Of a DNA stretch of 57,143 nt, positions 44,097 to 52,325 are shown piece by piece. Every line of letters starts with the position of its first letter. Position 1 is the stretch's first letter. Where the stretch lies: the NCBI GenBank assembly GCA_913057785.1, contig CAJXPD010000025.1:1-57143 (forward strand). Reading direction: 5' to 3'. This DNA comes from an uncultured Lewinella sp. (GTDB lineage: Bacteria; Bacteroidota; Bacteroidia; Chitinophagales; Saprospiraceae). Position numbers and translations under genes: made by a program. The notes beneath the pieces are model-generated. The model did no database searches. It was not told where the DNA came from and was given only the letters and a program-made list of their open reading frames with translations.

Positions 44097-46247
44097 ATGA
44101 CTGAAAAGAAAAAAGTATCCCGCCGGAAGTTTCTGATCCGTGGTGGTCTTGGCACCATTGGCGTCTTGGCTGTGGGAACCTACGTATTTAGAAATCCTTT
44201 GCGCCGAATGGGATTGGAAATGGCGGAAACCATGATTCCCCCTTATTCAGGAAGTGGAACAGAAGCCAATCTATGGTTTGAAATAACAAAGGAAAACAAA
44301 GTAGTCTTGCATTCTCCCAAAGTGGAGATGGGACAAGGATCCTTTACCAGTTTTGCCCAAATGGTAGCAGACGAACTGGATGTGAACTTAGATCAGGTGC
44401 AGGTGATTGGCGCGGCGACGGCCACTGGAATTGTAGATGCTTTAAGTACGGGAGGAAGCTTATCTGTGGCTTCTCTTTGGTTACCATTGCGAGAGATGGC
44501 GGCCACTGTGCGTGAAATGCTAAAGGGAGAAGCAGCCAAGCAAATGGGGGTTGATGCGAGTAGCCTAAGCACTAAAGATGGTACGATTGAAGGCGGCGGC
44601 AAAAGCATGACTTATGCCGAAGTTGCAGCAGGTGTCACGGAATGGAAGCTACCGAAAACCCCAGAATTACGACCTGTCAAAGACTACAAATATATTGGCC
44701 AGCCCATCAAACGGGTGGACCTGGAGGCTAAGGTGTTTGGTGATCCCATTTTTGGAATGGATGCAGAAATGCCAGATATGTTACACGCCTGCGTCATTCG
44801 GCCAGAGCACGTCGGTGCTACCTTCAAAAGTGCGGATACCTCCAAGGCAGAGAGTATGCCCGGAGTAGTGAAGATCGTTCAGAAGGAGGATTGGGTCGGA
44901 GTAGTAGCTGAGACCTATGCACAAGCACAGGCAGCTAAGATGACGATCAAAGTAGACTGGGACGTACCCAAGCAATGGACAGAAGAGGATATCAGGGGGC
45001 TACTACAGGTAGGGAAGGGGAACAAGATGGTAACGCAAAAGAAAGGTGGAGCTGTAGATCCTGCGGATGAGGATGTGGTATCGATGGAGTTCAAGAGCCC
45101 GATCGGTGCCCATGCTCAAATCGAACCCAATGGAGCAGTAGCCCTAGTTAAGGACGGTTCTGCTACCATTATCCTATCTACGCAGGTGATCGGGGTGACG
45201 CAGAAGCAAGTATCAGAGGCCTTAGGTCTGCCACTGGATAAGGTGAATGTGATTCCCACTTATTTGGGAGGGGGATTTGGTAGGCGCTTAAATACAGTGC
45301 ATGCGGTACAAGCTGCACAGATGTCTCAGGAGGTTGGCAAACCTGTAAAGTACTTCTTTACCCGTAAGGAAGAATTTCAGCATGATACCTTTAGACCTCC
45401 TACCCATCATATTATGCGAGGTAAACTTGGTGCAGATGGCTATCTCGATAGTCTAGAGCATCATTATGCAAGTGGAGATGTAGCCATCAATTCCGTGATC
45501 ATGCCAGCTGCCTTGCACTCGATCCTAGGTACGGACGTGGGGGCCATGAGAGGTGGTAATATTATGTATCGTGGAACCCCTAAATATCGCGCCGTTCAAT
45601 GGCACACTACTTTGCCTTTTGCTACGAGCTGGTGGAGAAGTCTTGGCCTTTTGGCGAATACCTTTGCCATCGAAAGCTTTGTGGACGAAATGGCCATTAA
45701 AGCCGGTAAGAATCCGGTGGAGTTTAGATTGGCTAGCATCGGCGACGAAGGGGCTGATAAACGCTTGAAAGCTGTCATTGAAAAGGCTGGGGAAAGCTAT
45801 CGAGATGAGGCTTCCAATGGTCGAGCCATGGGCTTTGCAGCGTCTGTTGATGCTGGGGCTCCCTGTGCTCATGTGGCGGAGGTGTCCATCGAAAATAAGG
45901 AGATCAAGGTGCATAAGGTACTATGTGTCTTTGATTGTGGGATTGCGGTCAATCCAGATCAGGTGAGAGCTCAATGTGAGGGTTCCATTGTAATGGGCAT
46001 GAGTGGAGCCATGCATGAAAAAATGACCTTGAAAGATGGACAATTGTACCCGACCATTTATGGTCCTTACAATATGACGCTGCTTAGGCATGCCCCCAAG
46101 GATGTCGAAGTGATACTCATTCAAGGAGACGATAAGCCCTATCCGGTGGGAGAACCCCCAATGGGACCCATAGGTGCAGCGATTGCTAATGCAGTCCGAC
46201 GCCTTACCGGCGAGCGCTTGACGGATTTGCCGCTTCGTCTGTCTTAG
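44097..46247 (+). CDS. Molybdenum hydroxylase large subunit (IorB/isoquinoline 1-oxidoreductase-like)
   Basis: A 716-residue molybdopterin protein with a twin-arginine signal, SRRKFLI at residues 8-14 followed by a hydrophobic stretch, so it acts in the periplasm. Molybdopterin-binding motifs include KVEMGQGSFTSFAQMVADEL, PTYLGGGFGRRLN and the C-terminal GEPPMGPIGAAIANAV, where Glu686 should be the catalytic base. Related enzymes hydroxylate N-heterocycles or oxidise aldehydes; the true substrate here is unknown. The molybdenum cofactor maturation genes are not in the window. The start is the ATG at 44097. It is the last gene of the operon, closed by a strong terminator at 46278. Confidence 0.93.
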   Translation: MTEKKKVSRRKFLIRGGLGTIGVLAVGTYVFRNPLRRMGLEMAETMIPPYSGSGTEANLWFEITKENKVVLHSPKVEMGQGSFTSFAQMVADELDVNLDQVQVIGAATATGIVDALSTGGSLSVASLWLPLREMAATVREMLKGEAAKQMGVDASSLSTKDGTIEGGGKSMTYAEVAAGVTEWKLPKTPELRPVKDYKYIGQPIKRVDLEAKVFGDPIFGMDAEMPDMLHACVIRPEHVGATFKSADTSKAESMPGVVKIVQKEDWVGVVAETYAQAQAAKMTIKVDWDVPKQWTEEDIRGLLQVGKGNKMVTQKKGGAVDPADEDVVSMEFKSPIGAHAQIEPNGAVALVKDGSATIILSTQVIGVTQKQVSEALGLPLDKVNVIPTYLGGGFGRRLNTVHAVQAAQMSQEVGKPVKYFFTRKEEFQHDTFRPPTHHIMRGKLGADGYLDSLEHHYASGDVAINSVIMPAALHSILGTDVGAMRGGNIMYRGTPKYRAVQWHTTLPFATSWWRSLGLLANTFAIESFVDEMAIKAGKNPVEFRLASIGDEGADKRLKAVIEKAGESYRDEASNGRAMGFAASVDAGAPCAHVAEVSIENKEIKVHKVLCVFDCGIAVNPDQVRAQCEGSIVMGMSGAMHEKMTLKDGQLYPTIYGPYNMTLLRHAPKDVEVILIQGDDKPYPVGEPPMGPIGAAIANAVRRLTGERLTDLPLRLS

Positions 46248-46277
46248 CGATATATTATTTGAAAAATAGCTACTTTG

Positions 46278-46309
46278 GGAGTTTTGCCGCTTATTGTCGG
46301 CAAAACTCC
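46278..46309 (+). terminator. Strong terminator of the molybdenum hydroxylase operon
   Basis: GGAGTTTTGCCG (46278-46289) and CGGCAAAACTCC (46298-46309) form a perfect 12-bp stem with an 8-base loop, followed by the T-rich TGGTTTGTTTT. It is 31 bases after the stop codon. Confidence 0.9.
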
Positions 46310-46422
46310 TGGTTTGTTTTGGGTGGGCCTCAGATTTATATGTTGTACCTGACGGCATAAAGGGGCATGGCGAGATCATGGCTATGTATATTGGATCCCT
46401 AGCGAGATGGTCTGGCAAAAGA

Positions 46423-46457
46423 CCTAGTCCTGTAGGGTTAGCATATACCTAGTCCTG
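46423..46457. repeat. Short repeat element, copy A
   Basis: CCTAGTCCTG at both ends as a direct repeat (46423-46432, 46448-46457) with TAGGGTTAGCATATA between. It shares CCTGT.TAGGG and ATATACCTAG with copy B. Confidence 0.45.
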
Positions 46458-46553
46458 ATTATTGAGCGCATGGTATGCGCGTGCTGATAAATGTGCTTTG
46501 CTTTCAGAATTATTGGGAACGGTGCTTCGGATTGCTGGGAGCAATTTACCCCG

Positions 46554-46584
46554 CCTGTCCCGTAGGGACAAAATATACCTAGCC
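46554..46584. repeat. Short repeat element, copy B, with hairpin core
   Basis: TGTCCCGTAGGGACA (46556-46570) is a perfect 6-bp stem with a GTA loop, followed by AAATATACCTAGCC. The right half matches copy A. Confidence 0.45.
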
Positions 46585-46680
46585 AAGACAGATGGCAGGA
46601 TTTTCGTGCTGTTAAGTACGATACATCAAGGGCAGATTACTGGCTAGAAATCGCAGAGCAAGAGCAGCAGATGAGTTGCC

Positions 46681-47799
46681 TTAAGGACAGGATTCCCATG
46701 AAAGAGTTTCTGCCATCCCCTCTAGATACTTAGCCCCATTCGACATGGCATCTTCAAGATTTATTGCACGCTCGGCAATGGAAAGAATAGAGGTGATCTT
46801 TAGGCTTGCGGCCTCTGATTCTGGTAGGTCATTTTTCCCAACCAATAGTGTCAATCGTTTGTTGTGTTTCTTGCAAAGTTTAGCCACCCCTTCAATTACC
46901 TTCCCCTGTAGCGACTGATCATCCAATCTGCCTTCTCCGCTGATCACCTCATCCACTTGTTCAATGTGACTTTCCAAGTTGGTTAATCTGGCGATTGCGT
47001 CAAAGCCCTTTTCCACCTTGGCCCCGAAAAGTGCTACTAGTCCAGCTCCAATCCCTCCTGCTGCACCACTCCCTGACAAGTTGCTTACATCTGTTCCCGA
47101 CAGTTGGTACAAAACCTGGCCAAAATTCCTCAGGCCCTCATCTAGATATTCAATCTGTTCCAAGGTCGCCCCCTTTTGGGCAGCATATACGGAAGCGGCT
47201 CCATTCTTCCCGAAAAGTGGATTGATGACATCACAAAGCAAGGTTAAATTGATATGCTTAAAGTCGAAATGGGGGCGAGTTTCAATCGATTTTACCTGAG
47301 ATAGGTTTCCCCCAATGGGTTTTACTATTTCTTTCTGTTCATCCAAGAAGTGGCAACCCAAGGCTGATGCTATTCCCATGCCCGCATCATTGGTGGCACT
47401 GCCACCCAGGAAAAGATAAATCTGTCGGAAGCCTTTAGCGATGGCATCTGCTATCATGATTCCTGTGCCAAAGGTGGAGGTTTTCATCGGATCTCGTTCT
47501 TCCTGCTCTAAGAGAACCAAACCGCTTGCACTGGCTACTTCAATAAAGGCAGCTTTCGCAGAAGTAAAGTATGGGGCGGAGATTTCCCTACCAAGGGGAT
47601 CGACTGTCAGAACTTCTTGTCTGGAAAGGTTCAGATAATCGGTGAGGACCAGCAATGAACCATCCCCGCCGTCCGCCATCGGGTGCATGAGCACTTCAAT
47701 ATCTCTTTCGGTTTTTTTAATACCGTTCTTAATAGCTTGGCAGACTTCCAAAGCCGATAGAGAACCTTTAAACTTATCCGGGGCGATGAGAATTTTCAT
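46681..47799 (-). CDS. Glycerate kinase (type 1, GlxK/GarK family)
   Basis: A 372-residue glycerate 2-kinase, which phosphorylates D-glycerate to 2-phosphoglycerate, feeding glycolysis and gluconeogenesis. Signatures: APDKFKGSLSA (residues 5-15), MADGGDGS, LFLGGSATNDAGMGIASALG and GSGAAGGIGAGLVALFG. The length is normal. It is cytoplasmic. The start is the ATG at 47799 (MKILIAPDK); it overlaps the stop of the ROK kinase gene by 4 bp (ATGA), so the two are translationally coupled. It is the last gene of a six-gene operon that starts with the TonB receptor. In that context its substrate should be glycerate set free by the GH63-type hydrolase. Confidence 0.93.
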   Translation of the reverse strand: MKILIAPDKFKGSLSALEVCQAIKNGIKKTERDIEVLMHPMADGGDGSLLVLTDYLNLSRQEVLTVDPLGREISAPYFTSAKAAFIEVASASGLVLLEQEERDPMKTSTFGTGIMIADAIAKGFRQIYLFLGGSATNDAGMGIASALGCHFLDEQKEIVKPIGGNLSQVKSIETRPHFDFKHINLTLLCDVINPLFGKNGAASVYAAQKGATLEQIEYLDEGLRNFGQVLYQLSGTDVSNLSGSGAAGGIGAGLVALFGAKVEKGFDAIARLTNLESHIEQVDEVISGEGRLDDQSLQGKVIEGVAKLCKKHNKRLTLLVGKNDLPESEAASLKITSILSIAERAINLEDAMSNGAKYLEGMAETLSWESCP

Positions 47800-48698
47800 G
47801 AAATAGTAGCTTTGGAAGTGCTTTTGGAAAGTGCAATGGCAGCCCCTAAACATATGCCCATTTCATCCAATTCCGATCGTAAAATGTCGACGCTATATTT
47901 TGCGAATTTTGATTGTAAGGGCCCTGAAAAATAAGACCAAGCTTTAGAAATGTTACCACCAAATAATATAGCTTCAGCTCCAAATTTCAAGGCGATAGGT
48001 ACTAAAAACGCTACTAGGTTTTCAGCAAATTCAAGAAATATGGCTTCAGTGGAGCAAGTAGGAGAGAGGAGCGTCAATTCCTTTACTCCTGTAATTTTAA
48101 GACCATATTGCTCTGCTGTACGTTTGACAAACCAGCGCGTTGAGAAAAAGTCATCAGCAGTGGCGTTTTTATACGGCAAATGAAAGATCTCTCCACCTGG
48201 AGGGACCGTATGTCCTTCCTTTATCACGATTCTATTTTCCAAAAAGGAACAACCAATGCCAGTTCCCAAAGTAATGGCCATGCTTTTAGTGTATTCTCTG
48301 GCCTGTCCAAAATAACATTCACCCAACCCAAAACAAGCGGCATCATTTTCAAAATGAATAGAGAGTTCTTGTTGAAAATGTGATTGGAGTAACTCGCGGA
48401 TATTCGCCTTGCTCAATGCCGCAAATTTTCCAGTATTCGTATACTGCCCAATGCCATCTTTCCAATCAAACGGACCTGGGATGGCTATGGCAATCTTGTT
48501 GGCAAATTGAGCAGGTGCCTTTTCGATGGTGGTAGAGATGTTTTGATGCCAAGCAGCAATAATTGAATTACGACTGCCCAAGCTATCGATTTTAGTCTTC
48601 TGAAAGGAGGTGGCAAAATCACCCGTTTCCAAATTCTCTATCATCACTGAGGTGATGTGGCTCCCACCAATATCAATTGCTACTATTCCGCTTCGCAT
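47796..48698 (-). CDS. ROK family sugar kinase
   Basis: A 300-residue kinase of the ROK (repressor, ORF, kinase) family. The phosphate motif AIDIGGSHITS is near the N-terminus; the catalytic Asp is in HFENDAACFGLGE; the second phosphate motif is AITLGTGIGCSFL. The usual ROK zinc-binding motif (CxCGxxGCxE) is missing: that place reads PPGGEIFHLPYKNATADD. It lacks an N-terminal DNA-binding domain, so it is a kinase, not a repressor. It probably phosphorylates the hexose released by the neighbouring glycosidase: mannose or glucose. The start ATG overlaps the symporter stop by one base (TAATG). Confidence 0.9.
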   Translation of the reverse strand: MRSGIVAIDIGGSHITSVMIENLETGDFATSFQKTKIDSLGSRNSIIAAWHQNISTTIEKAPAQFANKIAIAIPGPFDWKDGIGQYTNTGKFAALSKANIRELLQSHFQQELSIHFENDAACFGLGECYFGQAREYTKSMAITLGTGIGCSFLENRIVIKEGHTVPPGGEIFHLPYKNATADDFFSTRWFVKRTAEQYGLKITGVKELTLLSPTCSTEAIFLEFAENLVAFLVPIALKFGAEAILFGGNISKAWSYFSGPLQSKFAKYSVDILRSELDEMGICLGAAIALSKSTSKATIS

Positions 48699-50266
48699 TA
48701 GAAAATATCAGGAATAATTACACTGAGCAAGACAATGAGTACAAAGAACACGATTAAAATGATTGCCTTTGTTCGATCGATATCCCAGGCCTTTGCCAAA
48801 GTGTGAGCTTCTTTATCAGCTTGATTTTTTCCAAATACGGTGCTTGCAAGTAAGCCAACGACCAAAGTCACAACAGCCCCCACAGCATTCCACCAGAACC
48901 AGAATACTTCAGGCACAAAGAGCCACAAGTAAATATTGACTACAACACCAGACAACAGACCAATATTTGCCCCGATCGCATTGACTCGCTTCAAGGCAAT
49001 CGCTGCAATAAATGTCGCCAGGATCGGGCCGTAGAAGACTGATCCTACTTTATTTATGGCTTCAATCACTGTTTTCGCAATATCTCCAGTAAAGAATGCT
49101 AAAATGATGCAAACGACGCCCCAAAACAACGCGGCATATTTGGAGTAAGCCATGTATTTATCATTGGGCAGGTCTTTATCTCTGTTGAAAAAGTCTTCTA
49201 CCGTGGCAGCGCTCAATGAATTGATGGCAGAGCTCAAGGAGGACATAGCAGCCGAAAAAATGGCTACCATTAGAATTCCAATCACCCCATGTGGCAAGTA
49301 ATCCCTGATGAAAATCGGAATCATCAGATCAGGTTTATCACTGGGGATGGCGCTTAGGAAATCGGCTTTCGTCAGTGCTAAGGTTCCTATTACTAGCCCC
49401 ATAATACAATATACCATGGTGATGGGGAATCGCAGTAATCCGTTGAACAACAGTGTTTTTTTAACCGTTCCCATATCTTGGGCAGAGAAGAGCCTTTGCA
49501 CTTGACTTTGGTCAGTACCGTAATAAGAGGTGTAGAGGAAAAAGCCACCAATCAACATGGGCCAGAAACCAAATTCATCCCCTTTTTCCAAGCCCATTGA
49601 GGTGAAGTTCACTGCCTCCAGGCGAGGACGGTCGATATTGGCAATGAAGGTATCCCAGCCCCCTATGTAATAGACTCCAGCCACCAGGCAGATAATGATA
49701 CCCAGGAAAAGAATGATCATTTGAATCATATCCCCATAGACCACCGCTTTCATACCTCCTTGATAGGAATAGATTAAAGTTACTACACCAATAATCAGGA
49801 TGGTTTGCCACATCGGAAAGTCCATCACGCTCGTCAAGATCAAGGCGACCGTATACACCATTACACTGGTAGCAAATGCTCTACTAATCTGGAAAACTGC
49901 ACTGAGCAAGACCCGGGTGGAAGTACTGAAGCGTTTTTCCAAATAGGCATACACGCTCACAATTCCTGCTTTGTACATCGGAGGAATCAGAAATACCATC
50001 AAGAATAACATCGCCAGCGGAACAGCAAATTCATAGGTCAACCACATCATCCCACCTCCCTCTTTCAAGCCAACAAAGGCTGGGGCCGAAATAAAACTGA
50101 TGGCAGATAATTGCGTGGCTATCGTACTCAAAGACAGGGGAAACCAACCAAAACTTTTACCCCCCAAGAAATAGTCTTTGCTATCTTTGTTGTCCTTAAA
50201 GAGCCTGCCTAAAAATAGAAATCCAATGATGTAACTGACGATGACGAGGTAATCTATGTAGTTCAT
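48698..50266 (-). CDS. Sodium:solute symporter (SSS family)
   Basis: A 522-residue inner-membrane importer of the SLC5-like SSS family with about 14 helices. Visible signatures are GGKSFGWFPLSLSTIATQLSAISFI near the N-terminus (as parts: GGKSFGWFPL, STIATQLSA) and the mid-protein sodium-site region IFSAAMSSLSSAINSLSAA. It should take up the glycoside or another small organic substrate with Na+, consistent with a marine habitat. The start is the ATG at 50266, 10 bp after the GNAT stop. It is part of the six-gene operon between the GNAT and ROK genes; by context its load is a hexosyl-glycerate. Confidence 0.93.
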   Translation of the reverse strand: MNYIDYLVIVSYIIGFLFLGRLFKDNKDSKDYFLGGKSFGWFPLSLSTIATQLSAISFISAPAFVGLKEGGGMMWLTYEFAVPLAMLFLMVFLIPPMYKAGIVSVYAYLEKRFSTSTRVLLSAVFQISRAFATSVMVYTVALILTSVMDFPMWQTILIIGVVTLIYSYQGGMKAVVYGDMIQMIILFLGIIICLVAGVYYIGGWDTFIANIDRPRLEAVNFTSMGLEKGDEFGFWPMLIGGFFLYTSYYGTDQSQVQRLFSAQDMGTVKKTLLFNGLLRFPITMVYCIMGLVIGTLALTKADFLSAIPSDKPDLMIPIFIRDYLPHGVIGILMVAIFSAAMSSLSSAINSLSAATVEDFFNRDKDLPNDKYMAYSKYAALFWGVVCIILAFFTGDIAKTVIEAINKVGSVFYGPILATFIAAIALKRVNAIGANIGLLSGVVVNIYLWLFVPEVFWFWWNAVGAVVTLVVGLLASTVFGKNQADKEAHTLAKAWDIDRTKAIILIVFFVLIVLLSVIIPDIF

Positions 50267-50276
50267 TGTCGCGGTT

Positions 50277-50879
50277 TTAGTATTTTATTTTTAAGGCAAG
50301 TTCTTCCTTGATCGTTTCTTGCCACTCCTTTTTCAAGATACTAAGCAAGATAAGATCAGTTCTATCCTGGCCGTCTACCTTCCATAAGAAATCTCGCAGA
50401 ACGCCTTCTTTTTTGCACCCTACACTTGCCAAAGCCCTTAAACTCCTGACATTTTCTCCGTGCACTCCAAACCCGATTCGGAAAGCTTCTAACTGTTCGA
50501 ATGCAAATTCAAAAAGGAGATACTTACAATGCTTGTTCAGACCGGTACCCTGGAAGTCTTTTCCATACCAGGTATGTCCCAGTTTTACCGTCCTTAGATC
50601 TTCGTTCCACTCATACAATCTGGTCAGCCCCGCGTACCTATTTCTTCTTTTATCATAGACAACAAAGGGATATTCGCGTCCCTGTTTTCGATTTTCGACA
50701 GCTGTATGGATATACGGAGTGAGATTCCCTATCCCTTGTCCATTCTCCAGAAAGTAAGTCCAAATACTGCTTTCGTCTGATATGGATTGGAGATCTGTAA
50801 TATGATCTAGCTCTAAGGGGCCGAGTCTAGCTGTATCGTTTTCAAGTATATAGTCCTTGTTGAAATCAAATGTGACCAT
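50277..50879 (-). CDS. GNAT family N-acetyltransferase (RimJ/RimL-like)
   Basis: A 200-residue acetyltransferase of the RimJ/RimL type. TVKLGHTWYGKDFQGTGLNK contains the acetyl-CoA pattern (QGTGLN), followed by the family helix CKYLLFEFAFEQLEAFRIGFGVHGENVRSLRALASVG (shown in pieces: FAFEQLEAFRIGFG, NVRSLRALASVGC). The usual substrates are N-terminal amino groups or small amines. Its position inside a sugar-use operon is unexplained. The start is the ATG at 50879, overlapping the end of the GH63-type gene by 14 bp, so it is coupled to it. It could modify a pathway protein or detoxify an intermediate. Confidence 0.88.
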   Translation of the reverse strand: MVTFDFNKDYILENDTARLGPLELDHITDLQSISDESSIWTYFLENGQGIGNLTPYIHTAVENRKQGREYPFVVYDKRRNRYAGLTRLYEWNEDLRTVKLGHTWYGKDFQGTGLNKHCKYLLFEFAFEQLEAFRIGFGVHGENVRSLRALASVGCKKEGVLRDFLWKVDGQDRTDLILLSILKKEWQETIKEELALKIKY

Positions 50880-52182
50880 TGCTTTTCAATAAATCTAAGG
50901 TACAAGCGGCCGTCCAAGAAAAATCACCACCACCATAGCCAGTTTCCAGTTTCTCGGCTACTGATTTCTGGGATTCAAAATACTCGTAGAAGCCTAATTT
51001 GGAAACCAATTCGATCAAATCTGATTTTACAATGTCTGCGGTATCCGTAAAGTTGTAGTTCTTTAAGCCATGGTAGATCATCCAGTTCATTTGGGGCCAG
51101 ATCGGGCCCCGCCAATACCTTTTTGAATCAAATAAAGGACTATCCACATCAAAACTTGGGCAGATATAGTATCCGCGTTGATGCAAGGATTGTAAATAGT
51201 CGTTTAGAGCCTTGGCCTGGTCTTCTGTCGGGATGTTGGCGTATAAAGCAGCAATACCACCTATTTCCTTATGCTCGATATGCTGTTGCCCTCGGAGATC
51301 GTAAGCGGCAAAGGTTTGTAAACCGGCATGCCAGAGCTTCTCCTGAAATTTAGGGATAGATTGTTGCTGCCATTCTTCCAGCTCTCCCACATCAAATCCA
51401 AAGCGCTTTCCAATCTTGATCAAGCTTTCGTTTGATTTTATCAGTACAGCATTCATCAAAGTGTCCTGGACCAAATAAGGACTTTCTTCAAATATCCCCA
51501 ATTCGTCATAACGGTTGTTTTTGCCCAATTGTAGGAGGTAAACATAGCGGTCGTACTGATAAGTAGTAGGACGTTCATCCTTTGGCGCTAAACTGGTGTC
51601 TCGGCGCTCATAAGGTGGTAACTCTTCCTTTTTTACTTCGATACGATCAAGCGACTCATCCCATAGTGGTGAATTATCCCGACCCGATTCCCATGGATGA
51701 AAAATAAACATTAAGCCTTCCCTTTCAGGATCACGATAGGTGTAAAGAAAGCGATGACTCTTGACCACTTTTGGGAAAATACCCTTAACAAAGGCGATCA
51801 ACTTTTCGTTGTCGGGAAACCGTTCCAGTAAACTTTCCAGCACGAATCCGTGCACGGCCGGTTGGGTAATGCCTGAGGTTTTTGGCTTATGTGGTGCACC
51901 AGCATTGACATTGGCATCCCAGAAGTCATAGTTTGGAAAATAGGTTTTTTCTTTTTCACTGTGGAAAATGATGTGTGGCAACATCCCATTATCCCACTGT
52001 CCGGAGAACAAAGACGCTAATTCCTGAATGGCAAAATCCAAATTAAAATGGCTATGTCCAATACTGGTAAATCCCGAATCCCAGTTCCATTGAAAAGGAT
52101 ACAACTTACCAGTGGGTATGGTAAATCCTTCCTTCCAATTGAGATCCAAAATTCTTTTTGCATTGTCGAAAATGTAGTTCAC
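50866..52182 (-). CDS. GH63-type glycosidase, putative mannosylglycerate/glucosylglycerate hydrolase
   Basis: A 438-residue (alpha/alpha)6-barrel glycosidase, close in length to the bacterial mannosylglycerate and glucosylglycerate hydrolases of family GH63 (about 420-446). Motifs: LYPFQWNWDSGF (27-38), NAGAPHKPKTSGITQP (93-108), WESGRDNSPLWD (164-175), YWRGPIW (356-362) and FYEYF (398-402). Asp169 in GRDN and Glu400 in FYEYF are spaced like the acid and base residues I recall for the mycobacterial enzyme (Asp182/Glu419). No signal peptide, so it works in the cytoplasm. The start is a GTG at 52182; no ATG is near. The glycerate kinase in the same operon supports the substrate. A trehalase-like role is less likely. 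Confidence 0.83.
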   Translation of the reverse strand: MNYIFDNAKRILDLNWKEGFTIPTGKLYPFQWNWDSGFTSIGHSHFNLDFAIQELASLFSGQWDNGMLPHIIFHSEKEKTYFPNYDFWDANVNAGAPHKPKTSGITQPAVHGFVLESLLERFPDNEKLIAFVKGIFPKVVKSHRFLYTYRDPEREGLMFIFHPWESGRDNSPLWDESLDRIEVKKEELPPYERRDTSLAPKDERPTTYQYDRYVYLLQLGKNNRYDELGIFEESPYLVQDTLMNAVLIKSNESLIKIGKRFGFDVGELEEWQQQSIPKFQEKLWHAGLQTFAAYDLRGQQHIEHKEIGGIAALYANIPTEDQAKALNDYLQSLHQRGYYICPSFDVDSPLFDSKRYWRGPIWPQMNWMIYHGLKNYNFTDTADIVKSDLIELVSKLGFYEYFESQKSVAEKLETGYGGGDFSWTAACTLDLLKSNGHI

Positions 52183-52216
52183 TTGCTTTGATTAACGTGA
52201 GTAGATATTGCACAAG

Positions 52217-52251
52217 CGAGGCAGAGAATCGAATGATACTTCTCTGCCTCG
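52217..52251 (-). terminator. Intercistronic hairpin between TonB receptor and glycosidase genes
   Basis: CGAGGCAGAGAA (52217-52228) and TTCTCTGCCTCG (52240-52251) form a perfect 12-bp stem around an 11-base loop. It lies 75 bases beyond the receptor stop and 35 bases before the glycosidase start. There is no U-tract, so it is more likely a partial terminator or RNA-processing and stability element that makes receptor mRNA more abundant than the rest. Confidence 0.6.
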
Positions 52252-52325
52252 TGAAATTATATGAAACTTTAAAAACTTAGTGGCCTCATTAAACAAGACA
52301 AATGTGACCTGCCTGTGCTGGACTT

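Larger units (their letters stand above)
46310..46680. other. Gene-free stretch with short repeats, 371 bp
   Basis: No convincing gene; a 61-codon frame at 46462-46647 has no protein character. The stretch holds two related elements: one around 46423-46457, with the 10-bp direct repeat CCTAGTCCTG at 46423-46432 and 46448-46457, and one at 46554-46584. They share a TAGGG core followed by ATATACCTAG. Similar short elements are scattered between genes in some Bacteroidota genomes, as I recall. Confidence 0.5.

Noticed and set aside
43611..46247. Several antisense ORFs opposite the molybdenum hydroxylase genes (for example 45525-45914, 45921-46418)
   Set aside because: They lie fully or mostly inside strongly conserved genes, show no domain signs, and the last one also covers the terminator hairpin.
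46462..46647. A 61-codon frame in the gap after the molybdenum hydroxylase operon
   Set aside because: Its sequence comes largely from the short repeat elements and shows no protein family character.
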